Origin: Aestuariibaculum lutulentum
GTDB taxonomy: Bacteria > Bacteroidota > Bacteroidia > Flavobacteriales > Flavobacteriaceae
Assembly: GCF_032926325.1 (NCBI RefSeq)
Contig: NZ_CP136709.1
Coordinates: forward strand, 3,194,501-3,258,500
Reading direction: 5' to 3'
DNA length: 64,000 bases
Positions within the stretch are counted from its first letter, which is position 1. Each line of letters begins with the position of its first letter. The position numbers were made by a program, and so were the translations under genes. Below are positions 1 to 9,931 of the stretch, in pieces. The notes beneath the pieces were generated by a model. It ran no database searches. It was not told where the DNA came from and worked only from the letters and a program-made list of their open reading frames with translations.

Positions 1-3000
1 GTATTACCACAAGCCGTTACAACATCATCACTTTCAGTAATTGTTACATCACCACAAGTATCAGTAGCTGTAGCTACACCCGTATTAGCACTAGTTTCGT
101 CTTCATTACACTCGATAGTGACATCGGCAGGTACTGTTAATACCGGAGGCGTTGTATCTTGAACAGTAATAGTTTGCGTTGCAGAAGTAGGGTTACCACA
201 TTCATCAGTAGCCGTCCATGTTCTGGTGATTACTTTCGTATTACCACAAGCCGTTACAACATCATCAGTTTCAGTAATAGTTACATCCCCGCAAGTATCC
301 GTAGCAGTAGCTACACCAGTATTAGCACTAGTTTCATCTTCAGTACACTCGATAGTGACATCAGCAGGTATTGTTAATACCGGAGGCGTTGTATCTTGAA
401 CTGTAATAGTTTGCGTTGCAGAAGTAGGGTTACCACACTCATCAGTAGCTGTCCATGTTCTGGTGATTACTTTCGTATTACCACAAGCCGTTACAACTTC
501 ATCAGTTTCAGTAATTGTTACATCCCCGCAAGTATCCGTAGCAGTAGCTACACCAGTATTAGCACTAGTTTCATCTTCAGTACACTCGATAGTGACATCA
601 GCAGGTATTGTTAATACCGGAGGCGTTGTATCTTGAACTGTAATAGTTTGCGTTGCAGAAGTAGGGTTACCACACTCATCAGTAGCCGTCCATGTTCTGG
701 TGATTACTTTCGTATTACCACAAGCCGTTACAACATCATCAGTTGCAGTAATAGTTACATCCCCGCAAGTATCCGTAGCAGTAGCTACACCAGTATTAGC
801 ACTAGTTTCATCTTCAGTACACTCGATAGTGACATCAGCAGGTATTGTTAATACCGGAGGCGTTGTATCTTGAACTGTAATAATCTGCGTTGCAGAAGAA
901 GGGTTACCACACTCATCAGTAGCTGTCCATGTTCTGGTGATTACTTTCGTATTACCACAAGTCGTTACAACATCATCAGTTTCAGTAATAGTTACATCCC
1001 CGCAAGTATCCGTAGCAGTAGCTACACCAGTATTAGCACTAGTTTCATCTTCAGTACACTCGATAGTGACATCAGCAGGTACTGTTAATACCGGAGGCGT
1101 TGTATCTTGAACTGAAATAGTCTGCGTTGCAGAAGTAGGGTTACCACATTCATCAGTAGCAGTCCATGTTCTGGTGATTACTTTCGTATTACCACAAGCC
1201 GTAACAACGTCATCACTTTCTGTGATGGTTACATCACCACAAGTATCAGTAGCTGTAGCTAGACCAGTATTAGCACTAGTTTCGTCTTCAGTACACTCGA
1301 TAGTGATATCGGCAGGTACTGTTAATACCGGAGGCGTTGTATCTTGAACTGTAATAATCTGCGTTGCAGAAGAAGGGTTACCACATTCATCAGTAGCCGT
1401 CCATGTTCTGGTGATTACTTTCGTATTACCACAAGCCGTTACAACATCATCACTTTCAGTAATGGTTACATCACTACACGTGTCGGTTGATGTTGCAATA
1501 CCTGTATTAGCACTAGTTTCATCTTCAGTACACTCGATAGTGACATCAGCAGGTACTGTTAATACCGGAGGCGTTGTATCTTCGATTGTGAAGGTTGCGG
1601 TTGTAGTTGATTCATTTCCACAAGCATCAGTAGCTGTAAAGATTACCGTAGCCGAACCAGTATTTCCACAATCATCACTCAAAATAGTGAAATTATTAGA
1701 CCAGATAATTACGGAACAATCGTCTGTTGCAACAGCACCGCCATTTGAGTTTAGCCAATCGTTTAATTCTGTTACGTTTCCAGCACCATCACATTCAGCC
1801 ACATAAGCAGCAGCTGCAGTTGTGATTGTTGGAGCAGTTGTATCTTTAATGATATATGTTGCAGTTGTAGTTGTTTTATTCCCACAAGCATCGGTAGCTG
1901 TAAAGGTTACCAAAATACCATTACCGTCACAATCAACAGTTGTATTTTGTCCATAATCATTAGACCAAATTACTTCACCACAGTTATCAGTAGCCGTTGC
2001 ACCTCCATTACTATCTAACCAGTTTTGAAGCGCATCAGGATCTGTTACACCACATTCGATTTCTATGTTGGTTGCTGTCGTGTTTATTGAAGGCGGAGTT
2101 GTATCAATTACAGTGATAATTTGATCAGCAGAAGTTTTGTTACCACAATCATCGGTAGCTGTCCAAGTTCTGGTGATTACTTTAGTGTTACCACAAGAAG
2201 CAACTTCAGCATCAGTTTGAGAAATTATTACATTTCCACAAGTATCAGAACCAGTAGCTACGCCAGTATTGTCGCTAGATTCGTCTTCAGTACACTCGAT
2301 AGTTACATCAGCAGGAGCAGTTATTGAAGGCGGAGTTGTATCAATTACAGTGATAATTTGATCAGCAGAAGTTTTGTTACCACAATCATCGGTAGCTGTC
2401 CAAGTTCTGGTGATTACTTTAGTATTACCACAAGAAGCAACTTCAGCATCAGTTTGAGAAATTATTACATTTCCACAAGTATCAGAACCAGTAGCTACGC
2501 CAGTATTGTCGCTAGATTCGTCTTCAGTACACTCGATAGTCACATCAGCAGGAGCAGTTATTGAAGGCGGAGTTGTATCAATTACAGTGATAATTTGATC
2601 AGCAGAAGTTTTGTTACCACAATCATCAGTAGCTGTCCAAGTTCTGGTGATTACTTTAGTGTTACCACAAGAAGCAACTTCAGCATCAGTTTGAGAAATT
2701 ATTACATTTCCACAAGTATCAGAACCAGTAGCTACGCCAGTATTGTCGCTAGATTCGTCTTCAGTACATTCAATAGTTACATCAGCAGGAGCAGTTATTG
2801 AAGGCGGAGTTGTATCAATTACAGTGATAATTTGATCAGCAGAAGTTTTGTTACCACAATCATCAGTAGCTGTCCAAGTTCTGGTGATTACTTTAGTGTT
2901 ACCACAAGAAGCAACTTCAGCATCAGTTTGAGAAATTATTACATTTCCACAAGTATCAGAACCAGTAGCTACGCCAGTATTGTCGCTAGATTCGTCTTCA

Positions 3001-6000
3001 GTACATTCAATAGTCACATCAGCAGGAGCAGTTATTGAAGGCGGAGTTGTATCAATTACAGTGATAATTTGATCAGCAGAAGTTTTGTTACCACAATCAT
3101 CGGTAGCTGTCCAAGTTCTGGTGATTACTTTAGTGTTACCACAAGAAGCAACTTCAGCATCAGTTTGAGAAATTATTACATTTCCACAAGTATCAGAACC
3201 AGTAGCTACGCCAGTATTGTCGCTAGATTCGTCTTCAGTACATTCAATAGTTACATCAGCGGGAGCAGTTATTGAAGGCGGAGTTGTATCAATTACAGTG
3301 ATAATTTGATCAGCAGAAGTTTTGTTACCACAATCATCGGTAGCTGTCCAAGTTCTGGTGATTACTTTAGTGTTACCACAAGAAGCAACTTCAGCATCAG
3401 TTTGAGAAATTATTACATTTCCACAAGTATCAGAACCAGTAGCTACGCCAGTATTGTCGCTAGATTCGTCTTCAGTACATTCAATAGTCACATCAGCAGG
3501 AGCAGTTATTGAAGGCGGAGTTGTATCAATTACAGTGATAATTTGATCAGCAGAAGTTTTGTTACCACAATCATCAGTAGCTGTCCAAGTTCTGGTGATT
3601 ACTTTAGTGTTACCACAAGAAGCAACTTCAGCATCAGTTTGAGAAATTATTACATTTCCACAAGTATCAGAACCAGTAGCTACGCCAGTATTGTCGCTAG
3701 ATTCGTCTTCAGTACATTCAATAGTTACATCAGCAGGAGCAGTTATTGAAGGCGGAGTTGTATCAATTACAGTGATAATTTGATCAGCAGAAGTTTTGTT
3801 ACCACAATCATCAGTAGCTGTCCAAGTTCTGGTGATTACTTTAGTGTTACCACAAGAAGCAACTTCAGCATCAGTTTGAGAAATTATTACATTTCCACAA
3901 GTATCAGAACCAGTAGCTACGCCAGTATTGTCGCTAGATTCGTCTTCAGTACATTCAATAGTTACATCAGCAGGAGCAGTTATTGAAGGCGGAGTTGTAT
4001 CAATTACAGTGATAATTTGATCAGCAGAAGTTTTGTTACCACAATCATCGGTAGCTGTCCAAGTTCTGGTGATTACTTTAGTGTTACCACAAGAAGCAAC
4101 TTCAGCATCAGTTTGAGAAATTATTACATTTCCACAAGTATCAGAACCAGTAGCTACGCCAGTATTGTCGCTAGATTCGTCTTCAGTACATTCAATAGTT
4201 ACATCAGCAGGAGCAGTTATTGAAGGCGGAGTTGTATCAATTACAGTGATAATTTGATCAGCAGAAGTTTTGTTACCACAATCATCGGTAGCTGTCCAAG
4301 TTCTGGTGATTACTTTAGTGTTACCACAAGAAGCAACTTCAGCATCAGTTTGAGAAATTATTACATTTCCACAAGTATCAGAACCAGTAGCTACGCCAGT
4401 ATTGTCGCTAGATTCGTCTTCAGTACACTCAATAGTTACATCAGCAGGAGCAGTTATTGAAGGCGGAGTTGTATCAATTACAGTGATAATTTGATCAGCA
4501 GAAGTTTTGTTACCACAATCATCGGTAGCTGTCCAAGTTCTGGTGATTACTTTAGTGTTACCACAAGAAGCAACTTCAGCATCAGTTTGAGAAATTATTA
4601 CATTTCCACAAGTATCAGAACCAGTAGCTACGCCAGTATTGTCGCTAGATTCGTCTTCAGTACATTCAATAGTTACATCAGCAGGAGCAGTTATTGAAGG
4701 CGGAGTTGTATCAACAATAGTAAAAGTAGCTGTAGTTTCACTAAAATTACCACATTCATCGGTAGCTTTAAAGGTTACAGTAGCAGTACCTGTTATACCA
4801 CAATCATCCGAAATAGTGTCGCCAATTTTGCTCCATGTAACAGAGCCACAAGAGTCAGAAGCAATAGCACCTCCATGATTATTTAGCCAATCAGAGAATT
4901 CAGTACCATTAGCACTACTGCATTCTACGGTAGCATTACTAGCTTCTACGGTGATTGAAGGCGGAGTGTTATCCACAATTGAAAAAGTAGCAGTAGTTTC
5001 ACTGAAATTTCCACAATCATCGGTAGCTCTAAAAGTAACAGTAGCAGCACCGGTTAATCCGCATTCATCAGAAATAGTATCACCAACTTTGCTCCAGGTT
5101 ACAGAGCCACAAGAGTCGGAAGCAACTGCCCCACCATTATTGTTAAGCCATTCGGAGAATTCAGTTCCATTTAAAGTACTACATTCTACAGAGGAATTAC
5201 TTGCAGCAGTGTTAATTGTAGGAGGAGTAGTATCCACAATTGTAAAAGTAGCAGTAGTTTCACTAAAATTTCCACAATCATCGGTAGCTCTAAAAGTAAC
5301 AGTAGCAGCTCCTGTTAATCCGCATTCATCAGAAATATTGTCACCAACTTTACTCCAGGTAATAGAACCGCAAGAGTCGGAAGCAACTGCCCCACCATTA
5401 TTGTTAAGCCATTCGGAGAATTCAGTTCCATTTAAACTACTACATTCTACAGAGGAATTGCTTGCAGAAACAGTAATTACTGGTGCAGTATTATCTTGAA
5501 TTACAAAATTGGCGTTAAATTGCGCAGAATTATTGCATTTATCGGTTGCTGTGAAAAGCACTTTATAAGTTGAAGTATTTCCACAAGTTTCTAATATTTC
5601 AAGTATTTCATATGACCAAATAACATTATCATCACAATTATCTGTAGCTGTAGCTCCTGCATGAGTTTGTAACCAAGCTTCATATTCAATTTGATTACCG
5701 TTTCCATCGCATTGAACTAAACCAGAAGTTCCACCGATAATTACAGGGGGAGTATCATCTTCAACGGTTATTTCTTTAGATACAGTTGATGAATTACATT
5801 CAGCAATGGCATTTGGATCAGTTGTTGTTAATGTTACTGTGTAAGTTCCACAGCTAGCGTATGTATATGAAGGATTTTGTTCTGTACTTGTATTTCCATC
5901 TCCAAATTGCCAGAAAAATTGAGTACTTGGACCTCCATTTGTTGTAGCTGTAAAATCTACATCTAATTGACAATCACTACCAGTGCTAGGGGAGTTTTCC

Positions 6001-6851
6001 ATAATTGAAGTTGTTACTCCTTCTACAAACTCAATTTCTATATCTGCAAATACGTTGACACTCGCGTTAGCACAGGAACTACCATCTATGCCTAATTTTA
6101 TATTTACTTTTATTCTTAAGGTATAAGTTCCAGGTGTTGATACCGTAACAGTAGTGTTAGGTGAATCAATTGGGGAATAAAAAACAGTTCCAGGATTTGT
6201 ATTCGAAGGAGGCACAGTCCATTCATAGGTAACCGCGCCACTAATAAGTCCATTAAGTTGTACAGAAATATCAGTTGGTCCGAAACACACCGCATTATCC
6301 GAACCAGAAATTATTGCAAAATCCGGATCTAATTGAGGTGTACCTCCTGCAGCAATTAAATCATCAAAAACTATACAGTTGTTACCTTCACCTTCACAAC
6401 GAGAATATTCAACAGATCCAATTTTTATTTGTATATTGTTATTACAGGACTGTTTTCCCGATACTCCAATAGGTTCTCCATAAGTTTTGTCTGTGTCTAT
6501 TATTTTTATCGCTGTGTTTTCAGCTAAAATTAAAACAGCTTTGGCAGTCCACCATATATGGGCGTCATTTTCAATAATAATTTTATCCACAGAATTAGGA
6601 ATAGTTATATCTCCTGTAATAAGAATATCAACACCAGAAGCAATGGTCAAAGTACCTATACAACTGTTGTTATTAATATAGCTAACTAGCTCATTACCTG
6701 TCATTATATTATCTCCTCCAGTGGCAGCTGTATCAATAATACAGTCAGCCTGTACAGAGAAGAAGCTAAATAACATTAAAGAGAAAGAAAATAAAACATG
6801 TTTTATTTTCAAGCTTTTTTTGTTAAATAATTTAAAAGTACTTGTTTTCAT
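1..6851 (-). CDS. Giant secreted multi-HYR-like/PKD repeat surface protein (partial, C-terminus outside window)
   Basis: The minus-strand frame stays open from the ATG at 6851 to the window edge, giving about 2,283 residues with the C-terminus missing. Residues 1-35 look like a signal peptide (hydrophobic stretch, then SVQA before DC). An N-terminal region (~37-250) is followed by a PKD domain (~273-364, motif FFWQFGDGNTS), about four degenerate Cys-containing HYR-like modules (~364-712), eleven 79-residue repeats, two degenerate modules (~1582-1757) and then six and a half repeats of a second 79-residue family. Each module ends in DTTPP or similar and carries WTATDxCGN, typical of HYR-like Ig-fold repeats. 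An in-frame ATG at 6872 would add MLTNYWL and cannot be excluded. By analogy with the other giants here it is probably a T9SS substrate and adhesin, but the sorting domain is not visible. Function is inferred, not shown. Confidence 0.85.
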   Translation of the reverse strand, partial: MKTSTFKLFNKKSLKIKHVLFSFSLMLFSFFSVQADCIIDTAATGGDNIMTGNELVSYINNNSCIGTLTIASGVDILITGDITIPNSVDKIIIENDAHIWWTAKAVLILAENTAIKIIDTDKTYGEPIGVSGKQSCNNNIQIKIGSVEYSRCEGEGNNCIVFDDLIAAGGTPQLDPDFAIISGSDNAVCFGPTDISVQLNGLISGAVTYEWTVPPSNTNPGTVFYSPIDSPNTTVTVSTPGTYTLRIKVNIKLGIDGSSCANASVNVFADIEIEFVEGVTTSIMENSPSTGSDCQLDVDFTATTNGGPSTQFFWQFGDGNTSTEQNPSYTYASCGTYTVTLTTTDPNAIAECNSSTVSKEITVEDDTPPVIIGGTSGLVQCDGNGNQIEYEAWLQTHAGATATDNCDDNVIWSYEILEILETCGNTSTYKVLFTATDKCNNSAQFNANFVIQDNTAPVITVSASNSSVECSSLNGTEFSEWLNNNGGAVASDSCGSITWSKVGDNISDECGLTGAATVTFRATDDCGNFSETTATFTIVDTTPPTINTAASNSSVECSTLNGTEFSEWLNNNGGAVASDSCGSVTWSKVGDTISDECGLTGAATVTFRATDDCGNFSETTATFSIVDNTPPSITVEASNATVECSSANGTEFSDWLNNHGGAIASDSCGSVTWSKIGDTISDDCGITGTATVTFKATDECGNFSETTATFTIVDTTPPSITAPADVTIECTEDESSDNTGVATGSDTCGNVIISQTDAEVASCGNTKVITRTWTATDDCGNKTSADQIITVIDTTPPSITAPADVTIECTEDESSDNTGVATGSDTCGNVIISQTDAEVASCGNTKVITRTWTATDDCGNKTSADQIITVIDTTPPSITAPADVTIECTEDESSDNTGVATGSDTCGNVIISQTDAEVASCGNTKVITRTWTATDDCGNKTSADQIITVIDTTPPSITAPADVTIECTEDESSDNTGVATGSDTCGNVIISQTDAEVASCGNTKVITRTWTATDDCGNKTSADQIITVIDTTPPSITAPADVTIECTEDESSDNTGVATGSDTCGNVIISQTDAEVASCGNTKVITRTWTATDDCGNKTSADQIITVIDTTPPSITAPADVTIECTEDESSDNTGVATGSDTCGNVIISQTDAEVASCGNTKVITRTWTATDDCGNKTSADQIITVIDTTPPSITAPADVTIECTEDESSDNTGVATGSDTCGNVIISQTDAEVASCGNTKVITRTWTATDDCGNKTSADQIITVIDTTPPSITAPADVTIECTEDESSDNTGVATGSDTCGNVIISQTDAEVASCGNTKVITRTWTATDDCGNKTSADQIITVIDTTPPSITAPADVTIECTEDESSDNTGVATGSDTCGNVIISQTDAEVASCGNTKVITRTWTATDDCGNKTSADQIITVIDTTPPSITAPADVTIECTEDESSDNTGVATGSDTCGNVIISQTDAEVASCGNTKVITRTWTATDDCGNKTSADQIITVIDTTPPSITAPADVTIECTEDESSDNTGVATGSDTCGNVIISQTDAEVASCGNTKVITRTWTATDDCGNKTSADQIITVIDTTPPSINTTATNIEIECGVTDPDALQNWLDSNGGATATDNCGEVIWSNDYGQNTTVDCDGNGILVTFTATDACGNKTTTTATYIIKDTTAPTITTAAAAYVAECDGAGNVTELNDWLNSNGGAVATDDCSVIIWSNNFTILSDDCGNTGSATVIFTATDACGNESTTTATFTIEDTTPPVLTVPADVTIECTEDETSANTGIATSTDTCSDVTITESDDVVTACGNTKVITRTWTATDECGNPSSATQIITVQDTTPPVLTVPADITIECTEDETSANTGLATATDTCGDVTITESDDVVTACGNTKVITRTWTATDECGNPTSATQTISVQDTTPPVLTVPADVTIECTEDETSANTGVATATDTCGDVTITETDDVVTTCGNTKVITRTWTATDECGNPSSATQIITVQDTTPPVLTIPADVTIECTEDETSANTGVATATDTCGDVTITATDDVVTACGNTKVITRTWTATDECGNPTSATQTITVQDTTPPVLTIPADVTIECTEDETSANTGVATATDTCGDVTITETDEVVTACGNTKVITRTWTATDECGNPTSATQTITVQDTTPPVLTIPADVTIECTEDETSANTGVATATDTCGDVTITETDDVVTACGNTKVITRTWTATDECGNPTSATQTITVQDTTPPVLTVPADVTIECNEDETSANTGVATATDTCGDVTITESDDVVTACGN
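154..1575 (-). repeat. Tandem array B: six 237-bp (79-aa) HYR-like repeats plus a partial unit at 1-153
   Basis: The phrase gttgtatcttgaac recurs every 237 bp from ~151 to ~1338, giving six complete in-frame units; a seventh is cut by the window edge (1-153). Each encodes a 79-residue module with PADVTIEC, DTCGDVTI and TWTATDECGN. Units are near-identical, with a few amino-acid substitutions (for example ETDD versus ESDD or ATDD). The array may continue outside the window. Confidence 0.93.
2101..4707 (-). repeat. Tandem array A: eleven 237-bp (79-aa) HYR-like repeats
   Basis: Eleven units of exactly 237 bp, counted from gtatcaattacag at 2101 to the divergent gtatcaacaatag at 4708. Each encodes PADVTIECTEDESSDNTG, then GSDTCGNV, TWTATDDCGNKTS and DTTPPSIT. 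The differences I found between units (ACC/ACT, AAC/AAT, GAG/GAA, GTA/GTG, CCT/CCC) are silent. It has the same period as array B but a distinct sequence family. Confidence 0.93.
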
Positions 6852-6872
6852 AAGCCAATAATTGGTTAACAT

Positions 6873-7297
6873 CAGTTTGAATAGTATTTAGGTATGTATA
6901 TAAAATTATCTTACTAATTTTTTAATAATCTAATTTTCTTAAAGTAGTGAGGGAGGAGTGCTATTGTTTACACTAAGACTTAAAAGAGATATTAGATTTG
7001 GGGTCATTTTTTAATATTCTACACAACAAAAGAACATACGCGACGTTGCTTTTTCAAAAAAAAATGTTAAACACCTTAAAAAAACGATAAACCGTACAGT
7101 AATAACAGTTAATCGAGTTAATGTGTTTTTTTAGCGATAAGCATGGTTTACATATGTTAATTTATTAAAGTTGAGAATTGATAATAGCTTTATTTATATT
7201 TTCTGATTAAATTAGTTATACTTTAATTCAACAAATAAAGTGATTTTTATCGATAAAAACAACATTTTAACGATGAAAATTGCATTTTATCGAAGTT
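6873..7297. promoter_or_regulatory. AT-rich divergent intergenic region with ATCGAT-type palindromes
   Basis: About 425 bp between the divergent giant-protein gene and sixA, without a convincing ORF. It contains a perfect 16-bp palindrome TTTTTATCGATAAAAA at 7244-7259 and related sites (ttttaacgatgaaaa at ~7265, ttttatcgaag at ~7285, ttaatcgagttaa at ~7110). It also has TTGTTGTG on the minus strand at 7022-7029, a sequence also found upstream of the other two giant genes. I infer a regulator-binding region; no exact TAnnTTTG box was found for either gene. Confidence 0.4.
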
Positions 7298-7792
7298 ATG
7301 AAAAAAATTATACTAGTAAGACATGCTAAATCCTCGTGGGAATTTAATGTCATAGATCATGAGAGGCCGTTAAACCAACGTGGTATTACAGATGCAAACC
7401 TTGTTTCAAAGCATTTAAACATGGATTCTGCTGCTATAGATTTAATACTTTCCAGCGATTCTGTGCGTACTTCACAAACCTCAAAAATCTTCATTTCAAA
7501 TTTAAATCTAATGGATAAAGATTTAGAGTATATGTATGAATTGTACGATTTTGATGGTAGAGATTTAACACGCGTTATTAAATCTTGCGATACAGATGTG
7601 AAAACTTTACTAGTTTTTGGACATAACCATGCTGTTACAGACTTTGTTAATACGTTTGGTAGTCAATACATTGATAATGTACCGACTAGCGGAGTGGTTA
7701 TAACAGAGTTCGATATTAACGATTGGAAAGATTTGAATAAAGGAAAAACTGTATTAACTTTATTTCCAAGAGATTTAAAAAATGATGAATAA
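7298..7792 (+). CDS. sixA: SixA-like phosphohistidine phosphatase (histidine phosphatase superfamily)
   Basis: This 164-residue protein opens MKKIILVRHAKSSW, with the RHxK active site (H9) typical of SixA/RHG phosphatases. A second histidine lies in FGHNHAVTD, the usual position of the superfamily's other catalytic His. The length fits SixA (~160 residues), which removes phosphate from phosphohistidine. I chose ATG 7298 because the longer frame begins at a TTG only 18 nt upstream and the family motif normally starts within a few residues of Met. The gene is followed 68 bp later by ppk, itself a phosphohistidine enzyme, then ppx. The family assignment is firm; the substrate in this organism is not known. 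Confidence 0.85.
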   Translation: MKKIILVRHAKSSWEFNVIDHERPLNQRGITDANLVSKHLNMDSAAIDLILSSDSVRTSQTSKIFISNLNLMDKDLEYMYELYDFDGRDLTRVIKSCDTDVKTLLVFGHNHAVTDFVNTFGSQYIDNVPTSGVVITEFDINDWKDLNKGKTVLTLFPRDLKNDE

Positions 7793-7830
7793 AGCATCAT
7801 TTATATTGAACATTATTTCCTGCAAATAAA

Positions 7831-7838
7831 TATATTTG
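7831..7838 (+). promoter_or_regulatory. Putative Bacteroidota -7 box upstream of ppk
   Basis: TATATTTG matches the Bacteroidota -7 consensus TAnnTTTG, 22 nt before the ppk ATG; a TTG 22 nt further upstream (7806-7808) could be the -33 element. It suggests that ppk-ppx can be transcribed separately from sixA. Confidence 0.4.
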
Positions 7839-7860
7839 CTTAAACCGATATAAACGAATT

Positions 7861-9930
7861 ATGAGCATGACGAAACCCGAAGTACACACGAATAGCTATA
7901 TAAATAGAGAAATAAGCTGGTTACAATTTAATGCACGGGTTTTACAGGAAGCAGAAGACGAAGCGGTGCCGTTAATCGAACGTTTAAGGTTTCTTGGAAT
8001 TTTTTCAAACAACTTAGATGAATTTTTTAAGGTACGTTATGCTACAGTAAAACGTATTGTTGATGCAGGTAAAGCGGGTAAAAATGAGTTAGGAGGTATT
8101 CGAGCCGAAGAACTACTTGAAATCATTACGCAGATTGTAATTAAACAACAAAGTGAGAGTTTAGAGATTCTGGATATGATTCAGCAGCGTCTTGAAGACG
8201 AGGATATTCATATTATTAATGAAACACAAATTGATGCTTCCCAAAGTGAATTTATAAGACGTTATTTTCTTAGAAAGGTCAGTCCTGCACTGGTAACGAT
8301 TATCCTTAATGATGATGTTGTTTTACCAAATTTAAAGGATAGTGCTGCTTACTTGGCGGTTAAAATGATTATGGCAAACAAAAGCAAACAGTTTGCTTTA
8401 ATTGAAATTCCAAAGTCTGTTAATCGATTTGTTGAATTGCCAAAGCAGGGCGATAAAAGTTATATCATTATGATTGATGATATGCTACGCTATTGTTTGA
8501 AAGATATCTTTAATATTTTTGATTATAAGGAAATATCTGCGCACATGATTAAAATCACTCGTGATGGTGAGCTCGATTTTGATAGTGATTTAAGTAAGAG
8601 TTTTATTGATAAGGTTTCCGATAGTGTTAAACACCGAAAAATAGGTGAGCCGGTTCGCTTTGTTTACGATAAAACTATTCATCAGGACACATTAGATTAT
8701 TTGATGTCTAAAATGGGTATTGATAATACCGATAGTATCATTCCTGGAGGTCGCTACCATAACCGAAGAGATTATATGAGTTTCCCGAGCTTAGGTCGCA
8801 CAGATTTAATGTATGATAAAATTGAAGCTTTACCTGTAAAAGGATTAAGTCTTGAGGAAAGTATTTTTAAAGCTATTAAAAAGAAAGATTATTTAATCTA
8901 TGCACCTTATCAGACGTTTTCTTATGTGGTTAAGTTTTTACGTGAAGCGGCTTTAGATCCGAGTGTTAAAACCATAAAAATTACTATTTATCGCCTTGCT
9001 GAGATTTCACATATTGCAAGTTCTTTAATTAATGCAGCCATTAATGGGAAATCGGTTACCGTGGCAATTGAGCTTAGAGCTCGTTTTGATGAGCAGGCCA
9101 ATATTGCCTATGCACAGCAAATGGAAGATGAAGGCATTAACTTAATATTTGGTGTTCAGGGCTTAAAAGTGCACAGCAAAATGTGTATTATAGAGCGTGA
9201 AGAAGGTAAAAAGTTAAGACGTTATGGTTTTATTAGCACAGGAAACTTTAACGAATCTACCGCAAAGATTTACACAGATTACACGTTACTGACTTCAGAT
9301 CAGCGCATATTAAAAGATGTTACTAAAATTTTTAGTTTTTTTGAAACGAATTATAAAATTTTCAGATATAAGCATTTAATTACCTCGCCGCATTATACCA
9401 AGAAAGCGATTTTCAAATTGATTGATAAAGAAATTGAAAATGTAAAACAAGGTAAGCCGGGATACATAAGACTTAAAATGAATAGTATTTCGAGCTATAC
9501 CATGGTCGATAAATTGTATGAAGCAAGTAATGCCGGTGTGAAAATTCAAATGATTGTTCGAGGAATCTGTTGTTTGATTCCGGGAATAGAAGGTATGAGC
9601 GAAAATATTGAGGCGATAAGTATTGTCGATAAATTTTTAGAGCATCCTCGTGTGTATATTTTCGGAAATGGCGGTGATCCAAAAGTATATATTTCTTCGG
9701 CAGACTGGATGACCAGAAATATAGAAAATAGAGTGGAAGTGAGTTGCCCAATTTATGATGAAGATATAAAAAGAGAAATTATTGATACCTTTAATATATC
9801 CTGGAGCGATAATGTTAAAGCACGTATTATTTGCGACTCGCAAGAGAATAAATATCGAGTTAATGACAAGGAAAAGGTAAGGTCACAATTTGCCACTTAC
9901 GAGTATTATGTAGATAAAATGAAAAACTAA
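7861..9930 (+). CDS. ppk: Polyphosphate kinase 1
   Basis: This 689-residue protein is a full-length Ppk1, which reversibly makes polyphosphate from ATP through a phosphohistidine intermediate. It opens with the N-domain signature YINREISWLQFNARVLQEA and LRFLGIFSNNLDEFF. The catalytic domain has LKVHSKMCIIER, where H438 corresponds to the autophosphorylated His, and FISTGNFNESTA. The C-terminal domain has LEHPRVYIFGNGG and SSADWMTRNIENRVE, containing the second conserved His. Length and motif order match the family. It is followed one base later by the Ppx-like gene, so synthesis and hydrolysis of polyphosphate are probably co-expressed. Confidence 0.97.
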   Translation: MSMTKPEVHTNSYINREISWLQFNARVLQEAEDEAVPLIERLRFLGIFSNNLDEFFKVRYATVKRIVDAGKAGKNELGGIRAEELLEIITQIVIKQQSESLEILDMIQQRLEDEDIHIINETQIDASQSEFIRRYFLRKVSPALVTIILNDDVVLPNLKDSAAYLAVKMIMANKSKQFALIEIPKSVNRFVELPKQGDKSYIIMIDDMLRYCLKDIFNIFDYKEISAHMIKITRDGELDFDSDLSKSFIDKVSDSVKHRKIGEPVRFVYDKTIHQDTLDYLMSKMGIDNTDSIIPGGRYHNRRDYMSFPSLGRTDLMYDKIEALPVKGLSLEESIFKAIKKKDYLIYAPYQTFSYVVKFLREAALDPSVKTIKITIYRLAEISHIASSLINAAINGKSVTVAIELRARFDEQANIAYAQQMEDEGINLIFGVQGLKVHSKMCIIEREEGKKLRRYGFISTGNFNESTAKIYTDYTLLTSDQRILKDVTKIFSFFETNYKIFRYKHLITSPHYTKKAIFKLIDKEIENVKQGKPGYIRLKMNSISSYTMVDKLYEASNAGVKIQMIVRGICCLIPGIEGMSENIEAISIVDKFLEHPRVYIFGNGGDPKVYISSADWMTRNIENRVEVSCPIYDEDIKREIIDTFNISWSDNVKARIICDSQENKYRVNDKEKVRSQFATYEYYVDKMKN

Positions 9931-9931
9931 T

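Noticed and set aside
159..4697. A series of 68-72 codon plus-strand frames repeated every 237 bp
   Set aside because: They are the reverse of the HYR-like repeats encoded on the minus strand. They repeat with the array, are Ser-rich without domains and lack own ribosome sites.
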